NCBI RefSeq assembly: GCF_015706575.1
Contig: NW_024037072.1
Coordinates: 2,175,001-2,239,000 of the forward strand
DNA: 64,000 nt
Direction: 5' to 3'
Source of the DNA: Patiria miniata
Taxonomy: Eukaryota > Echinodermata > Asteroidea > Valvatida > Asterinidae
Below, one piece after another: positions 34,850-46,800 of the stretch; position 1 is the stretch's first letter; every line of letters starts with the position of its first letter. Both the position numbers and the translations under genes were made by a program. The notes under the pieces were generated by a model. The model ran no database searches, was not told where the DNA came from, and worked only from the letters and a program-made list of their open reading frames with translations.

Positions 34850-37800
34850 GTTCCTTTAAACATTTTCCTGTTCTCCGAATATGTTGCTAAGTTGTTTTTT
34901 GTTCAAATTTCCATGACTCCTTGGCAGTATATACACTAACTGTTGGGATGTCAAGTTTTCTCTGAATTTTGCCCTTAGATGTCCACTTTATGATACATTT
35001 ACCACTACTATTTGTGTCTATTTATTGAAAAAATATATGTAATATTCAAAATTGGTCCAGTGTTTGATTGATTAATTTTGTGTTGTTTTTCCCCCTGACT
35101 TTGGGTGTCATTTATTTTTCTTTATAGATTTTCTGAATTTCCTCTATACATTTTCATTTTCTTCCAAACTAAGCAGGTGTTTTGTATTTGTTTGGTTGTT
35201 TGTTTATTTTGGATTTGGTCTCCATCCACTTGTACCTATCTGCAAGGGCGGATCCAGAAAACACTTTGGGGGGGGGGGCCAAAAAAATTTAGGTCCCCCC
35301 AAAAAGTGGGTCCAGAAAATTATGGCGTGGGAAGGGCCCAGAAATTTTTTTGGATTCTAGATGCTCTGTGGTGCGATCTGAGGCAATTTCTGACCACTTT
35401 AACCAATGTTTTTTTTAAGGAAAAGATGGTGGTGTACTCATTGCCTGCATTTATTGCGATGTCACAAAAAAAAAAAAAAAATTGGTTTCGTTTTTTTTTT
35501 TGGGGGGGGGGGGCCATGGCCCCCTTTAACCCCCCCCCCTGGATCCGCCCTTGCCTATCTGACTTGTTGGTGATGTCCCTGACCATACATTGCATGCATT
35601 GTAATGTCAATAAATGATTTATGAATTGAATTGAATTGAAGGTCATGAGTGCAAACTTGATGGAGAGGAGCAACAAGTTTCTGCACTTCACATCTGATAT
35701 TGATGAGGTGGATGGCTTGGTGGTGAGACGTGGCCAAGCATTCAAGGTGCAACTGACACTGAATCACCCTTACGATACAAGCACCGATGATATCGCTTTT
35801 GACTTTAAAACAGGTATGCAGAGACAATTGCAACATATAAGACACAATACGGTTAGGGTCAATATCTACTTGACAATAAGTTACCTGTGCCTCACAAACT
35901 TTGATGTGTCTCAGAAACCTTTATGTGACCAAAAGTAATTTTCGTGAACAGGTGCCACATGATAAAATTACAATTTGCACTTTCGACTGAAACAAGAAAC
36001 AAGTCTAGTTATATATGTTGAGGAATATTCATTTTACATTCATGGATGCATACATTGTAATTTACAGCATTTATTATCACAGAGGTACATGTAAAACCTC
36101 AGGGTTGGCTTGTTGAATCCATGAATTAAAACAACCAGTTCCACTTGTCAGACATGTCAGTTAACGGAATTGTATTAATTTTTTTACTTCAAATTTCTAC
36201 AGGAGAAACTCAGAATTTCCAGAAAAGAACACGGGTGCTTGTGTCACTCCGTGAGCCCCGCCTGTCATTAGCTGGAGGATGGAAGGCAGAAATTGAGACA
36301 CAGGAGGAGAAAACAATCACTGTGTCTATCGTTGCTTCACCTGATGCCTTGGTTGGAAAGTACTCCCTTCAAGTGCGTACGACAGTTCAATCAGGTAAGG
36401 CAGCATTAGTTTGACACTTCTTGGACATCTTAAGTTCGACAAAGTCCCGCCATGATCCCAAGATTTCAGGAGTGCGCCCTTGACTACTACCACGTCTCTC
36501 ATGCAGTTTCCACTTTGTCAGCCAAGCAATCTGTGCTTCACAGATCCAACCACGGATTAAAGTGGTCAGAAATGGGCTCAGATCGTACCATATATCGTAC
36601 AGAACCCAACATTTTTTGGGGAGCCCTTAAGTGGGCTAACTCCACATCGTTAGGGCTTCGCGTTGGCATTAGGCCTACTTTGCCCCTGCCCATGACGGAA
36701 ACATTTCCAACTTTTACATTTTTTTGTTGGAATATCGTCCTTGGATCCAACAGGTATGGCAGACCAGTGTAGAGTCTGGATCAACTATGCATTTTTGGGG
36801 TCTATCTCTTTAGCTTTCAGGATTCAGTCAGACTCACATATTGTAACTGTCTCATGAACTGTCATGTACCATACACTTTTCTTTCCAGTGATGCTGTCTA
36901 GCACGTTTAGATGGCACAGTGCTTCATGTTGGCTTTCAGGGTGTCCTATCATTGTTCCACTTTGTAGGGGCACCAGTCTTATACGCTTGCCGCAGCCGGC
37001 TAACCATAGAGGGTGGCCTGAATGAGTTGGCTGTCATCCATACATGCTTTTATCATCGTTAGTGAACAATATAAAACGTAATGCTTATGTAGCGCATTCC
37101 ATCGTATGAACAATCTCAAAGCTCTTAAAAATTTATTCCCCCATTTATCAGGCCAGCGGCAGCCATATCAGCGCACATTCGGTCCTCTGCCCTCACAGGT
37201 ACCCATTCATACTCCTGGGTTGAGAGAGGCCATTGTGGTTTAGTGTTTTGCCCAAGGGCACAGACGCCATGTTCCTGGCAGGATTCGAACCCACGCACCA
37301 TCGTTCATGAGTCAAACACATAACCACTGGACCATGGCATTCCAGTTTTAGTTGACATAGTTAGCATGTTATGAGCCTTCTTTCATTCACCCATGTTCTT
37401 GGATCAATTCTGATCTTTATCTGAATCCTGTACTAGTTTGGTACCTGGTACCGGGTACCAAGTGTAGTTTGTAGAAGGACAAACGTGATATAATTGATTT
37501 TGCAGAACTCGTAATCGGCAGAAGCATTCTGTACTTGTAGCTTGTTATATTATTTTGAGGAAGACTGTGAAGCAATGTATTTTTTTCTTGCCTGTTCGTG
37601 TAAAAACAGGTGACTCCACCGATCCCCAGCGATACATGTTCAAGGAGCCCCTGCCGGTCTTTCTGCTCTTCAACGCCTGGTGCGAGACTGATCAGGTCTA
37701 CCTGGAGGAGGAGGATGAACGGAAGGAGTATGTGCTGAACGAGAAGGGTTTCATCTGGTACGGCAACTGGAGACAGCTGGGCAGGAGGCCCTGGGGTTTC

Positions 37801-40800
37801 AACCAATTTGAGAAGACTGTCTTTGAGGCTGTTATGTATCTGCTGGAAAGACATGTAGGTATCAGAGTGGATCTTGTAAAATATATCAGAGCTTTGGTTT
37901 CAGAGGGATAGGAGGAGGAATTTTGCCTGTGTCCCTAAAATACTTGCCCTCAATCCCTCCTCCCTGTTGCTTTCCTAACATAAGAAATCTAAAACAGTTT
38001 TCACATGGTGAGAAAGGGGCATTTAAAACAGGCTTAAAGCTATAGTCCATCATTTGCAGCCATCTGAAAAGTAACTGGCGTAATTATTGTTGAAAAACAT
38101 ACTCGGTTGAAAGATAGTAAGGGGACTAAACTCCCTGTGAAATTATTCTTTCTGGCAAGCTGTCATTTTGAAGTAATCAACGAAAGAAGGCCTTTCCAAC
38201 GGTGCGTCTTTAGACGCACCATAGGAAAATTTAAATTAGTAGTTTGTTTTGTTATTCGGCGAAGCGCACGCAAGCATTGGCACGACGCACACGCTTGCGC
38301 GGTTGCTATAATTTGTCGGATCAGTGCGCGACATCGCGTATAGCTGCAATCGGCTCAGTGAGAACGCGTCTCGGACGCTGAATTCAGGCCAATTCAAAAC
38401 ATGATTCAGCAACTTTTGATTTGAAATTGAGATCCTAGAATGCTGTTTTTCTCGGAATATACAGCTGAAGCTGAGCTGAAACTTCATCTGGTTAGTTGTT
38501 CAGTATCCTTCATTATATTTTGAACACTTTTGTTGCTTCAAACGAACAAAATGCACAAATTACAAATGATGGACTATATCTTTAAGCATAGCTGTTCTGC
38601 TATTATAGGCGTTGTGTTTACAAGGACCAACATTGGGAACAAAATAGGTTGGACCCATCCTTTTTCAGTGTGTAATGCAAGTGCTTGAAAGCCCCAACGT
38701 ATATGCAAAAGCTTTGATTGGGAGGGTTGGTACAATGGTACAATGACTTCAGTTTTCATTTAAAGAATGCAAGTTCATTCCAGGGTAGGATTGCGTTTGT
38801 TGGCTGGAGTGTCCCAAAACAGTCCTACTTTGTCGTGAAGTCCTATAGTATTGCATATGAATAATGCCAGATACAAACTATGACTTGTAGCCTTATTGAG
38901 GGACCAACAAGTTAAAAGTTGTGCATGTTTATTCAGACTTTGCTTTAAGTTTTGTTTCCCTCAAGAAAAAATAACATCTAAATGTCTGATGAATGAAACA
39001 AACATTCTTTACAGAAGTGAGTTCATATTTTTTTTTAATAACAAGGTGGAGGGCTTGCAGGTTTGAAGTCACTTCAGTAAATTTTCTTTGTTTAACTGAC
39101 AACTTCAATCAACTTAGACAACATTACATTACTGCTGAAACATTGATATATGATATTGTTGTATCCTGGTATATTTACCAATACCAAGGAGGAGTCGCAC
39201 TGGAGTCGCACAGTTGAACCGACTGGGGAAAGGGTTGACACGGAAGACAAACCACATGTACACAGGTGTAGGTTCACGAAACGACTGACTGTACTGGGTC
39301 GCATGCAGCAGGCAGCATGGCCCAAGTCACACCTGACTGGTTTATTAAGTAATGTGCATACTGGTCACAACAATATATAATAGGCTCGATCTTGTGGTGA
39401 TTTACTATGATAGTGATACGACTGATTGTTTTCTAGGTGGTTGATTATGAGCGTGGAAGTTCTGTCAGTGTCAGCCGTGTCATGTCAGCAGCTATTAACG
39501 CTCAAGATGATGGTGGAGTCTTGACTGGTCGCTGGGACGGCGATTATCGCCCACATGCTCGTCCTACGTCATGGACAGGCAGCCAACGCATTCTGGAGGT
39601 GAGTACAACTTAACGACATTAGATCTTGTCGGACTACTTGCTGACATTTTGATAGTTTTTATGTGCTTTACCAGTTCTGGTCGGACGACGTGATAACATG
39701 CACTGGCTGTTTTTATACACAGGCACGGCTGACAGGTTAAGGCATCAAGATTACCTCGACTTGCCCCCTGGTGACGTCTAAACACGCCAATCCCTCGTGC
39801 CTTTTGTACACATACAAGTCCGTAAAGTCTGTGGAGGCGGACCCTGTGTTGATCTTGAATTGGCTGTTGTGCATGGCCTATCGCACAATTTATGCTCCAT
39901 TGCACACCCCAGAGTATTAAAACATATGAGCTTTTGGCAAGAAATATCGTACAAATACTGTTGAAATGACTCTTGCGAATCAGTATTTTTGGCTGTATAT
40001 CACAAGTTGGCTGGAAAAAATTGCCTTTTGCAAAAAACCCATTGCGAAGTGGAAATTTTTATTTTGGGGGGGGGAAATTCGTATTCGAGTTACAAAGAGG
40101 CATGAAAAGACAATCACAAATCGCAAAATGAATTGTAAGGAAGTTTACATCTTTGCTATTGTTCGCCCCATTACAGGTGTACATAGTTTTTGTTATGATT
40201 TTTTACCTAATTATGGGTTCTTCTTCATAATAATAATAATAATAATAATTATTAACATTTTTATTGCGCTCTCTCCAGAACCAGCCTGTTCGAGAGCGCA
40301 TTACATATTTAAGAATTTCATCAATAGAAATAAGAAATTCAGATGGTTTCTGGTCAGACTCCATCATACGTTTGTAGAAACAATAATCTTGTTAATCATT
40401 TCATACGATAAAAGACCAAGTCAGGTTCCAGGGCCTCAGACATAACAGGAAGCAGAGAATTTGGAAAAGGTCCAATGCTTGCTGGAACCCTGCATAAAAT
40501 CGACCCGTGTATCATTGTATCTAAAAGTATTTGCAACTGTATGCCTATGTCTGTGTCTTGAATTTACTCAGGAGCATTTCAAGACTAAAGCTCCGGTTCG
40601 TTACGGCCAATGCTGGGTGTTCTCAGGCGTCTTTACTACTGTTCTTCGATGTCTTGGCATACCGGCAAGGAGTGTGACCAACTACGCATCTGCCCATGAT
40701 AGCGACAACAGTCTGTCCATTGTAAGTTGGCTTTTGAAGTTAAAGGTTCTCCTGAAAACAACATTCTAAATGTAACACACGTTTTGAATTTTTGATGAGG

Positions 40801-43800
40801 AGGTGTTGAAGAGATGTCTCTTAAATAGGTGAAGCAGAACACTAGAAATTTGACAGAGTTTGAGTTCAGTATGAAAGACGTGGAAGGTGAGGAAAAGACG
40901 TACTGTGCGAACCTGACTCTCCTCTTCTCTGGGCTTAGTAGAGAGACCTTGTTTCAAAAAGATGGCATACTACCGACAAAAAATGGAATTTTATAAACCA
41001 ACGATTTGTTGTAATGGACTGAAGCTAAATAACGTCTGTTATGTCATGTTCACAGCATAATAGATATGATCATGAGTAAACATTAAATCAGCCATTTATC
41101 CACTCAGAGTGCATTGTTTTTAATTCAGTGTGATTTAGGCAATTACATCAAATTCCATTTTCAAAGAGTTAACATCAAAGAGTGAGTCACATGCCTTGAT
41201 ACTGCAACTTACACTACTGCCAGCAGATGGCCTGTATTCCACCATCTATTTCTCCTGTTATCTGCAAATACAGGACAGGTTTTACGACGAGGACAACGAG
41301 AGGTTGGAAAGGTATGAAAGTGACTCCATCTGGAACTTCCATGTCTGGAACGAAGCTTGGATGAGTCGTCCTGAACTCCCAGCAGGCTATGGAGGCTGGC
41401 AGGCTGTTGATGCCACACCTCAAGAAACCAGTGATGGTATTTACATTGTTTTTTTTTTCCTTTAATGGGGGAGCCAAATTTGGTATCTTCTTTTATCTAA
41501 AACAATCAAAGTCTGGTAATTTAGACAAACTGAAATTGGGAGGCATTCTGGCAAAAGGAGACAGAACTGGGCAGAGGACCAAATGAGGGTTTGGGGGTAT
41601 TAGGAAAGAGAATAAAAGTCTCCGTACAATACCGTTTGTCGCACTTCAATCGGACATTCCATTGACAAGTTACGGCTGTTTGAAGTTCATGCTTATCGAC
41701 ATGTCAAAAATTAAAACGCTGAGAAAAAGGCCTTTAAAGTTTCGAGTTTTGTAGTTTTGAAAATAAAAGATGCCAACTGGTTTTTCCTTGAAAAACACTT
41801 ATTTTGTACAATTGTTGTACTATTTCTCTAAAATATGTGTAATAGACATATTAAAGATTACAAATATCAATAAATCTAGAATCGAAAAAATCATCACTCC
41901 CATTTGGTTTTTTGCAATTTTCTCCAGTACGGCCTGTGACCAGTTCTGTCTCACAAATGTCTGGTTACTTCCTTAACATTAACTCCCTTGGGTGTGCGAA
42001 ATATCATATTAACATTGGAGGATTTACTGTTAGAATTATAGTCTCATAGAAGGAATGGGTTTCCCACTCTGGTCCATAGGATTCATAAACTCATCAATGA
42101 CCCATTCATGAGTGCATCTTTAGCTTGTGCTCTAAAACCCACTGCTAGACACCAAACAACACGACTTGCTCACTAAAGCTGTAGCAGTGAGTGGGCCGTT
42201 CACCCTTTAGAGGGTTCAGAACCAACCCACTCAGTATACCATTTGGTGTCCTTTGTCCACCCTCAGGTATCTACTGCGCCGGACCGTGCTCTGTTAATGC
42301 TATCAAGCAAGGCCACGTCTACTATCCGTATGACGCGAGATTTGTCTTTGCTGAAGTGAACGGTGACATTGTTAACTGGCGGGTGAGTTTACACCATGTC
42401 AAATTATTCCTCACTGTGCATTATCTGAGTACATGTAGTCCTGGCTTTGCAGGCTCCCTAAACCCCCTGCAGGTAGCAAAGTCCCTCTTCCAGCTGGCAT
42501 TTCCAAGGCAATGAAGTGTCCTGACAATTCAAGACATATACATTAAGTTTAAAAAAGTATACCGTATTTTTTTTTTCAGTTACATCAACTATTTAACATT
42601 GTTGTTTGCAGCTGAAGTACGAAGTATATTTTTTTTTCCTTTTTTGAATGCATGAAACATCGCGGATTGTGAGTTCGACATGGAAGTCATTTTATGAGAA
42701 TTCAGGACCTATGGCCGGCATTGAAAAAGGAATTTGATATATTTTTGTGGTATCATAATTATCCTGCCTTTCCAGGTGAAAAGAGACCGAACTACTGAAG
42801 TGATCAAGGTCAAGAGCAGCCATGTGGGCAAGAACATAAGTACAAAGGCAGTGGGCTCAAGTGACAGGCAGGATTTGACTATGGAGTACAAACACGCAGA
42901 AGGTAAATTATTAGTTATCCCATTAGTGCGAGAGGAACACGGAATAATGAAGTGCGTCTGTGTCCCACATTCGGCGAGGCCGAGGGCCAAGTGGTTTTTG
43001 GGATGCAGCCACACTACTTTTTCTGTGTTCCACGAGTGCGAGTGGTGAGGTAACAAATTTATCTTCAAGAAAATTTGACGCACAGTAAAAGTGGCACGAG
43101 CACACTCTACACAAATTTTCCTGTGGTCATTTTTGTTAGAAGTGCATGCATCAGAAATGGCGGAATGGACCGTGGTGTATGGAATACTACCACACTGTTG
43201 TTGCCATGGATTGACCAATTAGGATCAAGGATTCAAGTTTTCTTGGAGATAAAAGACATCATTGCTATATTGAGAATAGGATTGGGGGGGGGGGGGGGGG
43301 GGCTGGGGGTGATGCGGAGGCCAATGGACGCCCCATTGCCTGATTATGTTAGCCTACAAAGTACTGATCATCTTACCACCCCCGCCCCACGAAGCAAGAT
43401 TTGTTTCCCTCCCTCCTGTCTGATTTCTGTATCATCCCCTGAGCAAGGAGGTGAATAAGAAATGTTGAGCTTCTTACTTCAACCTCATTTTGTGAGAACG
43501 GGTCACATAAAAAGCAGTCCCGAATATTTTGTACTTGTTTGAGGAAGATGCTGAAACCTTACATTTAGTTAAATTTAACTGTTTTGTTTTTTCTGATTTG
43601 ATTTGATTTTTGTATTGCGCCATGAGCGTCATTTATGGCGAATACCGGCGCGTTATAAATTATTATTATTATTATTATTATTGACCATTTATTGATCTAC
43701 TCCTCAGGTTCTGCAGCTGAAAGAGCTGCTGTCAAAACCGCAACTTCTTACGGAAGCAAACCTGGAATTTATGACTCACCTGAAAACACAGAGGATGTAG

Positions 43801-46800
43801 ACGTCCAGCTTGACTTCCAAGACCTCTTCGTTGGAGCAGACTTTGACATCAAGGTGCCATTGACCAATAAGAGTGAAGAAGACCGAACAGTTTCAATCAC
43901 GGTCATTGTGCAGGTGGTTTACTATACTGGTACGTCAAAATGTAAACTGTTCGTATGTATGTAACCAATGAAAACACTACCTTGGTTGTTGTAATGTAAA
44001 GTTGGGACTCAGACATGTAATTCAATAAGGCAAACTTTTTAAAATTAGTCAGCCACTTTTAGCGGGCTGACTTGTCAAATGGTCAGGAATTATGTGTTAA
44101 GCTTTTAATTGTATTTTTTTTCCAAACCGTGCCAGTGCAAGTTCTTTTTTTTACCGGCACAAGAGGGGGTACTGAACATTAAGTGATACAATACTTAATT
44201 TGTGACATGGATAATTAAAGGTACGGTAGATCATTTTACATTTGTGCATTTTTTTCTGGTTTGAAGCAACACAAGTGCTCAAAATCTAAAGGTGCTAAGC
44301 AACTAACCTGAAAAAGTGTTAGCTCTGTGAATTCTGTTTATTTCAAGAAAACAATATTCTAGGTCCTTGATTTCAATTGCAGCTACGCGATGTCATGCAT
44401 TGAACAGACGAATAATAGTAACTACACCTGTGTGCGTCGCGTAAACGCCTGCACGCACCTATTCACAGATTTGCCGAATTACAAACCAACTTACTAAAAA
44501 AATGTGTCACTTGATGCATGTTTGCAAATGGTCTTCTTTTATTGTTTTCTTCAAAATGACAGCATACAAGAAAGAATAATTTCACAGGGGGTTTATTGCC
44601 ATCCTGATCTTTAAACAAAGTGAGCTCTTCAACAATAATTTTGTCAGTTACTTTTTGGATAGCTGCAAATGATCATACTCTACTGTAAAAGTTTGTAACT
44701 TTTTCTCCTATTTTGGAACAAGAGGAAACTTTTTACCAGTTATAGATCTTTTGGTGTGGTTTAACAAAATATTACATTTTGCCCTTGTACATGTATGTAC
44801 TTCCCAATATAAATGATAACAATCTTCCTTTTTTTGGGTGGTTTTGTTAAGGTGTTCTCGCTGACAAAATTAAAAGAATTGACGAAACAATACGGCTTGG
44901 ACCAGGCCTCAATCATCAGTTGAACTTTAAAATTGATGCTGACGAGTACCTTGACAAGATGGTGGACCAGTCGGCATTCAAAGTGTTTCTTCTCGGCCAT
45001 GTTGATGTAAGTATAAAGTTATTGTCTTTTTCTTCTTCTAGTATCTAACAAATCTTTCTTAATTCTGGAGTGTCTTTCTTTGAATGATTTTCTGACTGAA
45101 ACCACGACGTCAATCCATCTCTGCTTGTCAGTAAGGGAGGGGTAGTGGGGAGAAAAGGGGAATTGTTAAAAGGTAGATTTAGGGAAAGTGGTCATCCACC
45201 CATGTCTCCTGTCTTGACATTGTTAAACATTTATGAAATGATGGAAACATAATCTCCAAAGGTCTTTCAAGAAATGATGCAATACACTATTGCAAATCTT
45301 TAGTTCATTCATTAAGGCGTGTTGGTCTGTGTACTTGCTGACTTCTACACCTCAGCCACTTCTGCTATTCTTGAAAAATCCAATGTTCAAGATTTGTTTA
45401 AGGCATGTACTTCAAAAGTACAGTGACTCATTTCCACCGTTTGATCACAAATGATGATCATCTACACGTTCTTCCCTCTCTAGGAGACAGGACAGGCATT
45501 TGCAGAGGAGGAGGATTTCCGTCTGCGCACCCCGGACCTTGACGTCAAGCTGCTACGGCCTGCAGCCAGTGAGATGAAGGTGGGACAGGAGGTTGAAGTG
45601 GAGCTCAGTCTTCAGAACCCTCTGAAGAAGACGCTGACAAACTGTGAGATAAGCGTCGACGGTTCAGGGCTGTTGGCTCCTCGTGTCATCAAACTCAGGT
45701 CAGTGCTTGCAGTTTAAAGTTGCTGTCCCCATTTGATTTGCACACCGAAACATATCTGTTGTTTTTAAATTTCTATTTTCTAGCAGTACAAATATTATTC
45801 TCTTTTGAATGCATATCAAACAAAAAATAATAATCTGCCTATGCTTAGTTATGGAAAATTTGTTCTACACATGTGGAATTATTTGTGGTCCCACAATAAT
45901 TCCGCCTCGGGTAATTATCAGCATTCCAGACTCTAACCAGTCTTAAACATAGTGTTCAACACCTCACCAAGTTATTTATTCCCTTACTAAAGCACATTGA
46001 GCATTTTTTATTGGTTCATTAACCCAGTAGCATTTGTACTACATTGTATTACATTGTGTTTATTCACTGAAAAATCAATAAAACCATAAGGCTTTTTCAC
46101 ACTAGAACCACTCAAACCGGGTTGAACTCAACCCTGGGCAAACCCAGTGCCGCCCAGGGTTGAGTTTTGTATTTTTCATCCCCACGTCGTTTCACACTTG
46201 TTTCCTGCAAACCGAGCTTATGTCGCTCGATTACTACTGTTTGGGATTCTGGCGAGAGTCTCAACCCTGGTCTGGAGCAGGGTTGACTTCAACCTGGAAC
46301 AAATTCAATCTCAGGCTTGACGCAGGGTTGGCGCAGGGTTGAACAATTTCAAGTGTGAAACGCTGCATGTTTTCAACCCTGCATGTTTTCAACCCTGCAT
46401 CAACCCTGCGTCAACCCTGAGATGCGCCTTGTGTGAAAAGGCTTATAGAGTGCTCAGGTGGTTTTGGGCACTACAATGAGTAATAGGCAGGATGGTTTTG
46501 GGAACTGGGGTGACTTAAAGGTTAAACTACCGTATAAACCAGGTCAATTAAACAGTACCCCTAAAGTAAACAAATTAAAAACAGACAAACGGACAAACAT
46601 TAAAAGTTACAAAATACACTTATTTTCCCACCTACCTACCAGGATGACTTTTAGGGTGTTACAGCAGACACACAATATTTTTGTTAGCCTTGTGGTGCTA
46701 AAGTTTCCATTATCTCCATTATCACCATTGAGCATGGGGTATCTATTGTATACATGCCTGCAACAATTACATGCATATCAGTGTAAAACCAGGCACTTAA

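Noticed and set aside
35105..35617. 170-codon plus-strand open frame
   Set aside because: It is intron sequence made of low-complexity T-rich DNA and the hAT-type MITE.
35320..35745. 141-codon minus-strand open frame
   Set aside because: It runs through the hAT-type MITE and over a transglutaminase exon on the other strand; homopolymer runs keep it open by chance.
42709..43218. 169-codon minus-strand open frame
   Set aside because: It overlaps transglutaminase exon 9 antisense and a foldback element; no family resemblance.
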